From Methanobacterium sp. (GTDB lineage Archaea; Methanobacteriota; Methanobacteria; Methanobacteriales; Methanobacteriaceae): a stretch of 11,628 bases of DNA. Positions 1 to 7,600 of the stretch are shown piece after piece; the first letter of the stretch is position 1, and each line of letters begins with the position of its first letter. Both the position numbers and the translations under genes were made by a program. The DNA is taken from NCBI GenBank assembly GCA_003164415.1, contig PLTK01000079.1, forward strand, positions 1 through 11,628, written 5' to 3'. The notes beneath the pieces are model-generated. The model made no database searches. It saw only the letters and a program-made list of their open reading frames with translations, and was not told the DNA's origin.

Positions 1-46
1 GTACATCGAGCGGCCTTGACGTATTTAAATTCTTTTGTACAGTCAC
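1..46 (-). CDS. LSm (Sm-like archaeal RNA-binding protein), N-terminal fragment
   Basis: Only the first 15 codons lie in the window; the gene continues leftward past base 1. Reading the minus strand from GTG at 44-46 gives MTVQKNLNTSRPLDV. An almost ideal archaeal ribosome binding site, AAAGGTGA at 52-59 (minus strand), sits 5 nt before the GTG and decides the start. The RPLD segment after an Asn-rich lead resembles my recollection of the N-terminus of the Methanothermobacter Sm-like protein, which carries RPLDAL just before the Sm fold. LSm proteins form heptameric rings that bind U-rich RNA. The gene is divergent from the PUA gene, and a TATA-like box on its strand (86-95) would give a leader of roughly 18 nt. 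The identification rests on a few residues, so it is probable rather than certain; that a gene starts here is more secure. Confidence 0.7.
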   Translation of the reverse strand, partial: MTVQKNLNTSRPLDV

Positions 47-83
47 TAATATCACCTTTCCTATAACTTCATTGTTGGTTCGA

Positions 84-96
84 TTTATATTTAAAT
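84..96 (-). promoter_or_regulatory. TATA box of the leftward LSm gene
   Basis: The minus strand reads ATTTAAATATAAA, close to the archaeal TTTAWATA box. A start site about 26 nt downstream would fall near base 64, just ahead of the ribosome binding site at 52-59, so the spacing fits. The assignment is by sequence and distance only. Confidence 0.5.
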
Positions 97-112
97 GTAT
101 CCGTTGCCAAAT

Positions 113-128
113 AATATAATATAAATAT
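113..128 (+). promoter_or_regulatory. TATA box of the rightward PUA-arfB pair
   Basis: AATATAATATAAATATT contains ATATAAATA, a good archaeal TATA element. It predicts transcription starting near 148-152. That lies downstream of the most upstream in-frame TTG (141) and so argues for one of the later translation starts (183 or 204). AT-richness makes chance matches likely, so confidence is moderate. Confidence 0.45.
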
Positions 129-203
129 TGTAATTAATGTTTGAATTTAAGATTAGAAAAAGATTACGTAAGTAAGTTACGTATGATAAGGTGTGTTGTA
201 AAA

Positions 204-680
204 TTGAAGATACGTAAAAGATATCATCTTAAAAAGAAAATGCTCAAAGACGTGGAAAAGAAACTTGGTGATTACTCAACCATTCTTAAGTCCGATAGTA
301 AAGTTGAACTAATTGAAACAGATACAGAAGATATAATACTGATAGATGGCACTCCTATGATTATGTGGATAGATGGAGAACCTTTTCCAACAATTAAAGG
401 TGCTCTTGAACTAGATATCCAATCAAGATATGTTGTAGTAGATATGGGAGCAGTTAAATTTGTTATTAAGGGTGCAGATATAATGTCGCCGGGTATCACA
501 GATGCAGATCCAAATATAAAAAAGGGAGATCTCGTTATTATAATCGAAGAAAGTCATAGAAAACCACTTGCAACAGGTAGAAGTCTGATATCTGGCCCTG
601 AAATGGTCAAAAACCGAGAAGGTAAGGCTATAAAAACTATACATCACATTGGAGATAAATTGTGGGATTTAACTATTTAA
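204..680 (+). CDS. Tma20/MCT-1-type PUA-domain RNA-binding protein
   Basis: A predicted ribosome-associated RNA-binding protein of the archaeal Tma20/MCT-1 family. A basic N-terminus ([11 protein letters not shown]) leads into a pre-PUA region, followed by a C-terminal PUA domain. The PUA part shows [19 protein letters not shown], matching the human MCT-1 pattern VDKGAIKFVLSGANIMCPG, and ends with [11 protein letters not shown] against MCT-1 IHYLNDGLWHM. In eukaryotes these proteins act in translation initiation and reinitiation; the archaeal role is inferred. I prefer TTG at 204 because AAGGTG (188-193) lies 10 nt upstream and every clear start nearby has such a site. ATG at 183 is in frame but has no ribosome binding site, and TTG at 141 precedes the likely transcription start. 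Length from 204 is 158 aa. The gene stops 50 nt before arfB with no U-tract between, so the two are probably cotranscribed. Confidence 0.82.
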   Translation: MKIRKRYHLKKKMLKDVEKKLGDYSTILKSDSKVELIETDTEDIILIDGTPMIMWIDGEPFPTIKGALELDIQSRYVVVDMGAVKFVIKGADIMSPGITDADPNIKKGDLVIIIEESHRKPLATGRSLISGPEMVKNREGKAIKTIHHIGDKLWDLTI

Positions 681-730
681 ATCTTGTATAGCCTACAGAA
701 ATTTAACTTATTAAAGATTGAGGTGTTTAA

Positions 731-1429
731 ATGGTAGTACTGAGATATGAATCAGGAGATGTATTATCTTCAAAAGTACATGGTATAGGTATTTTAGCAA
801 TTGGATCCCACCTTGAAAATCATGGCGCAGCTCTTCCAATAGATACAGATGCTAAAATAGCCGCATATATTGGACTTCAAGCATCATTAATTACCGGTGC
901 TAAATTTCTTGGAATCCTCTATGCTGCAACAGAATATCCTTATATAAATCATGGCGTGCACCTTAAACCAGAAGACTTGGTTTATAAACAATTAATACCA
1001 ACACTCAAATCAGCAAAAAAATGTTTAGATTTGGATAATATAGTTCTTGTAAATGGCCATGGTGGTAACTTATCAATTAAAGATTATTTAAACGATATAA
1101 ATGAAAAAACAGGGCTTAAAATAGTTTTCAATAACAAGATAGTTGAAATTGAAGGATCACACGCAGGCACGGGCGAAATATCAATAGGAGCATTATTAGG
1201 ATTTTTGGATGTTTCTAAGATTAAAGAACACACAGACTTTGATAAGTATCCCGAAGTGGGTATGGTTGGTTTTAAAAAAGCCAGAGAAATTGATGCAGGA
1301 ATTGATAAGGGTGCAAGACAAATTGAAAAATTGGGGGTTAGTGTAGACATGAACCTTGGTGAAACACTGCTCGAGGAAGCGATAGTCGATGTGATAAACG
1401 ATGTTAAAAAGATTGTAAATGAATATTAA
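731..1429 (+). CDS. arfB: ArfB-type FAPy deformylase (creatininase family)
   Basis: Likely 2-amino-5-formylamino-6-ribosylaminopyrimidin-4(3H)-one 5'-phosphate deformylase, a metal-dependent formamide hydrolase that removes formate from the GTP-derived ring-opened intermediate in archaeal riboflavin and F420 (FO) synthesis. The 232-aa length fits the family. Creatininase-fold metal motifs are visible: E29-N-H31-G with D40 ([12 protein letters not shown]), NGHGGN at 108-113, and HAGTGE at 144-149, whose Glu149 is the expected ligand. ATG at 731 is preceded 6 nt upstream by GAGGTG (720-724), so the start is firm. The gene follows the PUA gene by 50 nt, and its last codons overlap the end of the convergent helicase gene by 4 bp. 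The creatininase family includes other amidohydrolases, and ArfB is chosen from the close motif spacing and the methanogen context. Confidence 0.8.
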   Translation: MVVLRYESGDVLSSKVHGIGILAIGSHLENHGAALPIDTDAKIAAYIGLQASLITGAKFLGILYAATEYPYINHGVHLKPEDLVYKQLIPTLKSAKKCLDLDNIVLVNGHGGNLSIKDYLNDINEKTGLKIVFNNKIVEIEGSHAGTGEISIGALLGFLDVSKIKEHTDFDKYPEVGMVGFKKAREIDAGIDKGARQIEKLGVSVDMNLGETLLEEAIVDVINDVKKIVNEY

Positions 1430-3930
1430 TTTTCTATCTTTTTAATCAGTCTCGTACATTCATTAACTATTTTAACCCTATTAAAAGCGTCTGCAATTCT
1501 TCTTACTGCTTCAAGAGCTCTTATTAATGAGTCAAGCCATGAAAAAATGTCACCAGCATAGGCGTGGATACCATAATCCTTTAAAAGTTTTTTACTAATG
1601 TCTGCTGGGTCATATTTTAACATTCGGTACTTTAACATTTTTCTTGAAAGTTCCATTTGAAAACAATCACAAAATGGCCTGTCTTTACATCTACAGGATA
1701 AAAATTCAATCTGTAGATTTATTAGTAGTTCCTGGAATTTAGGTTCAAGTTTTGATATTGCATCGGCTGAACTCAAAATATCAAGAGTTGAGTCTGCAAA
1801 GAGCCTTGACGAAATATTAGCCCTCAATGCCCGTGCAAGTTTTTGACTGATCCGCGTTGATAAATAAGCATTTTCAAATGGTTTCAAGCCTACTGCAATA
1901 TCCAGTGGTTGTAAAGGCTTTTTGGATATTATACCCTTTTTAATATGGTTAGCATCCTCATAATTCAAAAATGACATTGAAACAGCACGTCCATAGTGGG
2001 TTGGTGATATTTTACCCTTTCTTTCCACTGCAAAACCATAATCAAGTATTAAGTTACACGCCATGTTAATATTAAGGGGAATATCTTCGTTAACGTAGGC
2101 ATTTTTAAGTTCGTTAATATTTTGGGCTGATCCACAACATAAATCTGAAAGTACTTGTTCTACCACTGCATCTTCTGTGTAGTGTACGTTGATGGATTCC
2201 ACATCACTTTCTAATAATGCAACTGCACGCATATCCTCGGTTATATCATCGTATTTTAATCCAATCTCGGGTATTAAATATACCTTACCCAGATCATGAT
2301 AAGATGGCCTTCCAGCTCTACCAAGCATTTGAGAAAACTCATTGGGTGTTAACCATTTGTTTCCCATTGTAAGGGTTTCAAATATGACTTGAGATGCGGG
2401 AAAGTCTACCCCTGCTGCGAGTGCTGCGGTTGTTACTACGGTGGACATTTCCTGTTTTAAGAAATCCTTTTCTATTTTGCTTTTTTTAGCATAAGAAAGT
2501 CCTGCATGATAAGCCGCTGCATTAACACCCCTTTTAACAAGATAATCAGCTATAGAATGGGTTTTTCTACGTGAATTGGTAAATATTATGGTCTGACCTT
2601 TAAATCCCTTGGCAGATACATTTTTGTACTCTTGTTTTGCAAGTCTCTGCATAAGATCCTCTTTGTCATTTTCAGACCTTGTGAAAATAAGATGTCTTTC
2701 CAATGGCACTGGACGCTTATCATACTCTACAAGTTTCATTTTGAATTCATCAGCTATTTCACGAGGATTTTTAACGGTAGCAGACAAACCTATAATCTGT
2801 ATGTCAGGGAATAAAGTTTGTAATCTACGTATCAATCCCTTTAGACGCGGACCCCTTTCATCATCATCCAGCATATGGATCTCATCGACAACAACAGTTC
2901 CGAGTTTTCCGAGTTCTGATGATTTACCCGAACGTAAAAGAAAATCAAGACCTTCATATGTCCCAACCACTATTTCTGAATCTTTAACACGTTCATCATG
3001 TATTGAAAGCTCTTCTTTTGCATTTATTCTACTCATTCCAACACGTATTGAAACATTTAGTCCTAGTTTTTTGTACTTTTTTTTAAAGTCTCTGTGCTTC
3101 TGGTTGGCAAGTGCAACTAAAGGTGTTAGGAAAATGAATTTTTCACCCTTCATAGCACCTGGAACTCCCGCAAGTTCGCCTATGAGTGTTTTACCACTGG
3201 CGGTAGCAGATACAACCAGGAGATTTTGACCTTCAAGAAGTCCTTCATCAAGTGTAAGGGCTTGTACCGGCAGTAAATGTTTGCCATGGCCCTTTAATAT
3301 CTCTTTCAATTCTAATGGAATTTTAAGGTCGTCCATACTAACTTTGACCTTTTGATCTTTACCCGTGTCAATCTTGTCGTAAAGTGTCAAGTTGGGATTT
3401 TTAACAGGATTGAATCTTGGATCAAACATACTTAAAACCAGTTTCAAGTCACCTGTTTTGTCTAGTAGTCTTTTGAAGTTTTCAAATATACTCAAGTCAT
3501 ATGAATGTGCCTTTAATTCTCTCTTTATCTCTTCTTCTGCACATTTTCTACAGATGTATTCGTTATGATATAGGTAAGAAGAGTCTCTACGGATTAATGT
3601 TATAAAACCTTCAAATGTACAGTGTCTACACATAAGAGTTCTTTTAAAGGGTATATCCAGAGAATTTAACATTTCTTCGGTTTCAGCATCCTCTCCAATG
3701 AGATAAACATTCTGTTTTCGTAATATTTTAACAGCTTCGCTCGGAGGTAAAAGGCTCTCATTTTCGGGATCTTTCTTGACTATGAATTTATATGGTCTTA
3801 CCTTATCTCCAGTCCTTTTCAGTTTCAGGTACCCATAGAATAAAGGTTGTCTCCTACTATTTACAGCACCCTTGGCACTGCCTATTGGAAACATCTCCAA
3901 TATCTTTTTATTTTTCCTTAAAATTATCAT
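1426..3930 (-). CDS. Archaea-specific Ski2-like SF2 helicase (ASH-Ski2 type)
   Basis: An ATP-dependent superfamily 2 helicase of 834 aa, probably acting on RNA. In order: a basic N-terminal region; a putative zinc knuckle with C101-x2-C104 and C127-x2-C130; a RecA1 domain with Q223, Walker A ATASGKT (242-248), DEIH (349-352) and SAT (383-385); a RecA2 domain with motif [12 protein letters not shown] (447-456), motif [13 protein letters not shown] (500-511) and motif [11 protein letters not shown] (534-542); then winged-helix and helical-bundle regions (about 580-730) and a second Cys cluster C746-x-C-x5-C754-x-C756. DEIH, motif VI and the N-terminal zinc finger fit the archaeal Ski2-like COG1202 group, whose Pyrococcus member is reported to work with RNase J. 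No clear ribosome binding site precedes ATG 3930; an internal Met13 is an alternative start. Hel308 is less likely because it lacks these Cys clusters. The gene converges on arfB with a 4-bp overlap. Confidence 0.82.
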   Translation of the reverse strand: MIILRKNKKILEMFPIGSAKGAVNSRRQPLFYGYLKLKRTGDKVRPYKFIVKKDPENESLLPPSEAVKILRKQNVYLIGEDAETEEMLNSLDIPFKRTLMCRHCTFEGFITLIRRDSSYLYHNEYICRKCAEEEIKRELKAHSYDLSIFENFKRLLDKTGDLKLVLSMFDPRFNPVKNPNLTLYDKIDTGKDQKVKVSMDDLKIPLELKEILKGHGKHLLPVQALTLDEGLLEGQNLLVVSATASGKTLIGELAGVPGAMKGEKFIFLTPLVALANQKHRDFKKKYKKLGLNVSIRVGMSRINAKEELSIHDERVKDSEIVVGTYEGLDFLLRSGKSSELGKLGTVVVDEIHMLDDDERGPRLKGLIRRLQTLFPDIQIIGLSATVKNPREIADEFKMKLVEYDKRPVPLERHLIFTRSENDKEDLMQRLAKQEYKNVSAKGFKGQTIIFTNSRRKTHSIADYLVKRGVNAAAYHAGLSYAKKSKIEKDFLKQEMSTVVTTAALAAGVDFPASQVIFETLTMGNKWLTPNEFSQMLGRAGRPSYHDLGKVYLIPEIGLKYDDITEDMRAVALLESDVESINVHYTEDAVVEQVLSDLCCGSAQNINELKNAYVNEDIPLNINMACNLILDYGFAVERKGKISPTHYGRAVSMSFLNYEDANHIKKGIISKKPLQPLDIAVGLKPFENAYLSTRISQKLARALRANISSRLFADSTLDILSSADAISKLEPKFQELLINLQIEFLSCRCKDRPFCDCFQMELSRKMLKYRMLKYDPADISKKLLKDYGIHAYAGDIFSWLDSLIRALEAVRRIADAFNRVKIVNECTRLIKKIEN
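1427..1446 (+). terminator. U-tract terminator of arfB
   Basis: Directly from the arfB stop codon the RNA reads UAAUUUUCUAUCUUUUUAA, two U-runs without a hairpin, the usual archaeal terminator form. It lies inside the 3' end of the convergent helicase gene. On the opposite strand a U5 run at about 1402-1410 could end the helicase transcript inside arfB antisense. Confidence 0.5.
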
Positions 3931-3983
3931 TTTTTTTCTTGATTTGCTAAAATTAATTTATTTCCTGTTCATTGGATTTTGTT

Positions 3984-3992
3984 TAAAAAAAT
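3984..3992 (-). terminator. U-tract terminator after the acyl-CoA synthetase
   Basis: About 30 nt past the synthetase stop the minus-strand RNA carries a U7 run (plus-strand A7 at 3985-3991) with no hairpin. It lies before the helicase start, so the helicase probably has its own promoter in 3931-3983; AT-rich TATA-like sequence occurs near 3950-3963. Confidence 0.4.
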
Positions 3993-4021
3993 AGAGAAGT
4001 TTGAGTCAACAAAATTTAAAA

Positions 4022-5674
4022 TTAGATATCTTCCTCTGATTTTTTAGCCAAGATTTCAACTGCCTGATCTCTGAGTTTGAATTTCATAATTTTACCGCTT
4101 GCTGTTAGTGGGAACTCTTGAACGAAGAAGACATGTTTAGGTACTTTGTATCGTGCTATTTTATTTGATGAATAATCTCTAATATCCTCTGAAGTCAACT
4201 GTGATCCATCTTCTTTTATTATGAATGCACCAATTATTTCGCCATATTTTTCATCAGGTATTCCAACGACCTGTACATCCATAACACCATCTATGGTGTG
4301 AATGAACTCCTCTATTTCCCGGGGATAAATATTCTCCCCGCCCCTTATGATCATGTCTTTAATACGACCCACAATTGAATAATATCCTTCCTCATCACAA
4401 GTGGCCAGATCTCCGCTGTGAAGCCATCCATCTTTATCTATAACTTCTTTAGTCTTTTCGGGCATTTTATAATATCCCTTCATCACATTGTAACCTTTAC
4501 AGCATATTTCACCTGTCTGATTGGTTCCAAGAGTTTCACCTGTTTCAGGGTCCACAATTTTAACCTCACAATTAGGAAGCGGTTTTCCAACAGTTTCAAC
4601 ACGCTTTTCAAGTGGATCATCTACACTAGTCTGTGTGAATCCAGGTGAACCCTCTGTAAGGCCGTAAACACTGGTTATTTCTGTCATGTGCATGTCCTTA
4701 ACAACTTTTTTCATTGCCTCTATTGGACATGGTGAACCCGCCATTATACCAGTACGAAGGGAAGATAAATCAAATATATCAAACATTGGGTGGCTAAATT
4801 CTGCAATGAACATGGTTGGAACTCCATACAATGCTGTACACTTCTCCTTTTGTACAGCACCAAGCACCATCAAAGGGTCGAAAAGTTCTATCATTACCAT
4901 TGTGGCCCCATGGGTTATTATGGCCATAACTGCCAACACAATACCGAAACAATGAAATAATGGAACTGTGATGCATAACCTATCATCTTCGGTGAATTTT
5001 TGCCTTTCACCTATATAATAACCATTGTTGAGGATATTCCTATGGGTGAGCATCACTCCCTTTGGAAACCCTGTTGTTCCACTGGTGTACTGCATATTAA
5101 CAACATCACGATTATTAAGAGTCTTTTTAATCTTTAAAAAATCTTCATCATCACTGTATTTGCCCAAAAGCATTAATTCGTTGGTGTTATACATTCCCCT
5201 ATGTTTTTCTTGTCCGACATAGATGACATGTTCTAAAAATGGGAACTCCTCGCTCTTTAAACTACCCCTTTCTTGGGTTTTTAACTCGGGAACCAATTCA
5301 TATATAATATCAATATAATCAACATCCTGATAACCATCAATAATCGCAAGTGTCTTCATATCGGACTGTTTAAGTACATATTCTAATTCATGACCCTTGT
5401 ATGCAGTATTTACTGTCACGAGGACCGCCCCAATTTTAGCTGTTGCAAACATGAAAGTGAGCCAATCTGGTACGTTTTTAGCCCATATTCCTACATGATC
5501 TCCTTTACCAATACCTAAGGTTAGAAGCCCTTTTGCGAGCATGTTAACGCGTTCATCAAAATCTTTATAAGTAAACCTAAGGTTTCTGTCAGGATAAATC
5601 ATAAAATCCCTTTCGGGATATTTTTCAACTTGTTTCTCTAGGAAATCTCCCAGGGTATCTTCAGTAAAAAGCAT
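4022..5674 (-). CDS. AMP-forming acyl-CoA synthetase
   Basis: A member of the adenylate-forming family that activates a carboxylic acid with ATP to acyl-AMP and then transfers it to CoA. Motifs, numbered from the upstream ATG at 5692: [11 protein letters not shown] (202-212, phosphate loop), PLFHCFG (244-250), YGLTE (343-347), GWLHSGDLA (422-430), [16 protein letters not shown] (442-457, hinge and C-terminal domain) and the catalytic lysine K534 in [10 protein letters not shown] place the start at ATG 5672-5674 because GGAGTGGG (5678-5685, minus strand) lies at a suitable distance before it; the longer reading adds only MIWSGK and contains that site. This gives 550 aa. It resembles fatty-acyl (FadD-like) synthetases, but the acid cannot be read from sequence. 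Methanobacteria lack beta-oxidation, so a medium- or branched-chain acid for biosynthesis is a guess. It lies 89 nt downstream of the thioesterase gene. Confidence 0.88.
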   Translation of the reverse strand: MLFTEDTLGDFLEKQVEKYPERDFMIYPDRNLRFTYKDFDERVNMLAKGLLTLGIGKGDHVGIWAKNVPDWLTFMFATAKIGAVLVTVNTAYKGHELEYVLKQSDMKTLAIIDGYQDVDYIDIIYELVPELKTQERGSLKSEEFPFLEHVIYVGQEKHRGMYNTNELMLLGKYSDDEDFLKIKKTLNNRDVVNMQYTSGTTGFPKGVMLTHRNILNNGYYIGERQKFTEDDRLCITVPLFHCFGIVLAVMAIITHGATMVMIELFDPLMVLGAVQKEKCTALYGVPTMFIAEFSHPMFDIFDLSSLRTGIMAGSPCPIEAMKKVVKDMHMTEITSVYGLTEGSPGFTQTSVDDPLEKRVETVGKPLPNCEVKIVDPETGETLGTNQTGEICCKGYNVMKGYYKMPEKTKEVIDKDGWLHSGDLATCDEEGYYSIVGRIKDMIIRGGENIYPREIEEFIHTIDGVMDVQVVGIPDEKYGEIIGAFIIKEDGSQLTSEDIRDYSSNKIARYKVPKHVFFVQEFPLTASGKIMKFKLRDQAVEILAKKSEEDI

Positions 5675-5677
5675 TTT

Positions 5678-5685
5678 CCCACTCC
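5678..5685 (-). promoter_or_regulatory. Ribosome binding site deciding the synthetase start
   Basis: The minus strand reads GGAGTGGG, leaving about 7 nt between GGAG and ATG 5672-5674. The competing in-frame ATG at 5690-5692 lies upstream of this site and has no ribosome binding site of its own, so the shorter product is favoured. Confidence 0.6.
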
Positions 5686-5763
5686 AAATCATCTTTTACA
5701 AAATTTATTTATCGCATATGCAGATTTAAAATATTTTTTATGATTGATTATTATTTCTTTAAA

Positions 5764-6165
5764 TCATTCAGAAATCATATGTTCTGTCAACTGCTCCTTA
5801 ATAGAGTCAGGTATTGGTATACTCTTTTTTCCTATAAAATCAAAGTGTACAACAACTGCTTTTCCTTTAACCGCTCGTTTTCCATTTTGCCAAGCTTCAT
5901 GACCCATTGTAAATGAGCTGTTTCCAATTTTTTCAATAAACGTTCTTATCTCAACGTCTTCTCCATAATACATTTCACTTAGGAAATCGAATTCTGTTCT
6001 CACCATTATGAGCTTCCAGTTTTCATATTTAAGATCAAGATCAGGGGTGAACATTCTAAATATTGGATTTCTAGCTTGTTCAAACCACACTGCAAGTACT
6101 GTATTGTTGACATGGCGAAGTCCATCAATATCGCCGAACCTTGGAGTTACAACTGTTTTATACAT
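5764..6165 (-). CDS. 4HBT/YbgC-like hotdog acyl-CoA thioesterase
   Basis: A 133-aa single hotdog domain, the usual length for 4-hydroxybenzoyl-CoA/YbgC-type thioesterases, which hydrolyse acyl-CoA to acid plus CoA as dimers or tetramers in the cytoplasm. The N-terminal signature FGDIDGLRHVNNTVLAVWFE (10-29) aligns with the family pattern FGDxDxxGxVxxxNYxxWxxxA; D14 matches the catalytic aspartate of the Pseudomonas enzyme. The central helix and the strand ending KGKAVVVHFDF are typical. ATG 6163-6165 is preceded by AGAGG at 6172-6176 (minus strand), so the start is secure. It sits between the XRE-cupin regulator (100 nt upstream) and the acyl-CoA synthetase (89 nt downstream). The intergenic stretch to the synthetase has no strong U-tract, so the two may share a transcript. 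The substrate is unknown. Confidence 0.82.
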   Translation of the reverse strand: MYKTVVTPRFGDIDGLRHVNNTVLAVWFEQARNPIFRMFTPDLDLKYENWKLIMVRTEFDFLSEMYYGEDVEIRTFIEKIGNSSFTMGHEAWQNGKRAVKGKAVVVHFDFIGKKSIPIPDSIKEQLTEHMISE

Positions 6166-6252
6166 TTAATTCCTCTTTAAATCATAATTTAATAGTTATT
6201 TTGAACTTGTAAATTTGTTTATTTCACATCATTTTTGAATCTTTTTTCTAAT

Positions 6253-6260
6253 AAAAAAAA
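6253..6260 (-). terminator. U8 tract behind the XRE-cupin gene
   Basis: Five bases past the regulator stop codon the minus-strand RNA has eight U residues, and more U-rich sequence lies nearby. This is a good archaeal terminator. It implies that part or all of the thioesterase-synthetase pair is transcribed from its own promoter within 6177-6250. Confidence 0.45.
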
Positions 6261-6265
6261 TTTAT

Positions 6266-6838
6266 TCAAATAGGTGTGTATATTACAGCCAGTATTTTGG
6301 CTTCATCATTATGAGCATGGAGTTCATGAGGAACAACAGAATCATAGTAGATACTATCTCCTTCAGATACTAGATAAGTTTCTTTACCATAAAGAACTTC
6401 TATTTCACCTTTCATTACAAATATGAACTCTTCACCTTCGTGGGATGAAAGTTCATAATCCTCGGTTATTGGAGGGTGTACATCGATTAAGAATGGTTCC
6501 ATGTGTCGATCTGACTTACCAGATGCAAGTGAATAAAATTCCAATTTACTGTCATTAAGATTATTATTTTTACCAGAAAACCGAATTACACTATCAGATT
6601 TACCTGACTTCATTACTACGGGTCCTGTTTGAGGTGCATCATCCAAAAAAGTGCCAAGACGAACATTTAAAGCCTTTGCAATCTTTAAAAGTGGTGATAA
6701 TGAAGGGATGAGTGCTCCGCTTTCAAGTCGTTCAATAAGTTCTACGCTTAGATTACTTTCGCTTGCTAGTTCTTCTATTGAAATTTTTTTAATCTCTCTT
6801 AATTGACGTATTTTTTCTCCAACTTGAATTTCTGACAT
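6266..6838 (-). CDS. XRE-family regulator with C-terminal cupin domain
   Basis: A 190-aa DNA-binding regulator. Residues 5-66 form an XRE/Cro helix-turn-helix ([20 protein letters not shown], then [28 protein letters not shown]). Residues about 115-188 form a single cupin barrel: motif 1 [16 protein letters not shown] with H133 and E137, motif 2 [15 protein letters not shown] with H171. These could bind a metal, although the first HxH histidine pair is incomplete. Such proteins sense small ligands and regulate adjacent metabolic genes; here the neighbours are a thioesterase and an acyl-CoA synthetase, so an acid or acyl-CoA ligand is a fair inference. ATG 6836-6838 is preceded 5 nt upstream by AAAGGTG (6844-6850, minus strand), fixing the start. 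Palindromes at 6908-6932 upstream of its promoter suggest autoregulation. Confidence 0.87.
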   Translation of the reverse strand: MSEIQVGEKIRQLREIKKISIEELASESNLSVELIERLESGALIPSLSPLLKIAKALNVRLGTFLDDAPQTGPVVMKSGKSDSVIRFSGKNNNLNDSKLEFYSLASGKSDRHMEPFLIDVHPPITEDYELSSHEGEEFIFVMKGEIEVLYGKETYLVSEGDSIYYDSVVPHELHAHNDEAKILAVIYTPI

Positions 6839-6907
6839 TAAATCACCTTTTAAACGTCTATTTATTTATTATATAATTATTTTTTTAAATTAAACACGCC
6901 ACTAGAC

Positions 6908-6932
6908 ATAGTTCAACTATTAACATGTTAAT
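6908..6932. promoter_or_regulatory. Candidate operator: two abutting palindromes upstream of the XRE-cupin gene
   Basis: ATAGTT-C-AACTAT (6908-6920, perfect 6-bp arms around one base) overlaps by 2 bp the perfect 14-bp palindrome ATTAACATGTTAAT (6919-6932). They lie 70-94 bp upstream of the regulator start, behind its TATA-like sequence (about 6885-6893) and ribosome binding site (6844-6850). Dyad symmetry of this size fits a dimeric XRE repressor, but binding is inferred. Confidence 0.45.
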
Positions 6933-7020
6933 CTTATTTTTTTCATTATCAGAGTATAGTTTATATTGTTATCATTCCAATCTCAAAGAAAAAAGAATAT
7001 GTTTTATAATATATGGGAAT

Positions 7021-7311
7021 CTAAGTGTTAGTAAAATTGGTTGTTGTATTCTTTGTTGTGTTGATTATTGGTATGGCTGTGGTATTGTTTGTAACATTTA
7101 ACACAATTCGCTTTGTAATATATACAGGTTGAAAGTTAGGGTCTCCAATTGTTGTTATCTGTTGCTGACTACTCAAATTGAGTTGTGGTATGGTTATGCC
7201 ACTTAGTTGTTCATTTCCAATTTTTGTAACATTAACTGCAGAAGCAACTCCAAATGCTATTAATGCTATCATTAAAACTATGAACAAAGTTCCAGATTTC
7301 TTTGGATTCAT
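7021..7311 (-). CDS. Small exported protein dense in N-glycosylation sequons
   Basis: I do not recognise a family. The 96-aa product begins MNPKKSG, then has one hydrophobic stretch (residues 8-23, LFIVLMIALIAFGVA) ending in VASA, so it is either a cleaved Sec signal peptide (cut after about Ala25) or an N-terminal membrane anchor. The rest is short, polar and low in charge, with no cysteine. It carries eight N-x-S/T sequons (N27, N45, N72, N75, N76, N84, N88, N92), five of them in the last 22 residues, where the tail becomes Asn/Thr rich (NTTKNTTTNFTN). This suggests a glycosylated surface peptide or linker-like tail. ATG 7309-7311 has only a weak purine-rich site upstream (AGGATAGGG). It stands alone, 182 bp from the regulator and 285 bp from glmS. 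It could in principle be a spurious reading frame, but the clean signal-peptide shape argues otherwise. Confidence 0.68.
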   Translation of the reverse strand: MNPKKSGTLFIVLMIALIAFGVASAVNVTKIGNEQLSGITIPQLNLSSQQQITTIGDPNFQPVYITKRIVLNVTNNTTAIPIINTTKNTTTNFTNT

Positions 7312-7596
7312 TATAATCTACCCTATCCTTTTATTTATTAGAATGAACTGTTTTTCTGTTTGTTAGTATGTCGTCTGAATATATTATACTTCATCAATTG
7401 ATTGGGTATCTGTTATTTAATTAGACACCAAATTTCATTATTATTTTGCTATATTACTCAAATCATTTATATGCTACCACAGTGTTCATAACTACTAAAA
7501 ATTGTAACAATTTGTAAATTTTGTAACATAATAATACATTGAAAAAATAGGAAAAAATTTTGTGAATGACTCGATACATTTTTAAATATATCAAAT
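7312..7596. other. AT-rich intergenic region between the small exported protein and glmS
   Basis: This holds the likely promoter of the small protein (TATA-like AGTATAATATATTC near 7375-7392 and TAATAAATAAAA near 7328-7340, minus strand) and the glmS terminator at its right end. TTGTAA occurs three times at 7502, 7512 and 7521, about one helical turn apart. No open frame of note was seen. Confidence 0.4.
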
Positions 7597-7600
7597 TCAC
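7541..7600 (-). terminator. Hairpin plus U-tract terminator of glmS
   Basis: On the minus strand a stem starts at the glmS stop codon: GTGAAT (7595-7600) pairs with ATTCAC (7562-7567), and TTGATATA (7587-7594) pairs with TGTATCGA (7571-7578) through two G-U pairs, enclosing an 8-nt A/U-rich loop and a 3-nt bulge. Two U6 runs follow at 7552-7557 and 7542-7547. The arrangement resembles a bacterial intrinsic terminator, although U-tracts alone often suffice in archaea. Confidence 0.6.

Noticed and set aside
77..86. GGTTCGATTT resembling a tRNA T-loop
   Set aside because: No matching T-stem, anticodon arm or acceptor stem could be found around it.
2609..3229. 206-codon open frame on the plus strand
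   Set aside because: It lies wholly antisense to the helicase motor domain, is Ser-rich as expected for a shadow of Leu/Glu-rich coding, and has no ribosome binding site or recognisable domain.
6266..6838. XRE-cupin gene as an antitoxin of a toxin-antitoxin pair
   Set aside because: The C-terminal cupin and the metabolic neighbours fit a metabolic regulator; no toxin-like gene is adjacent.
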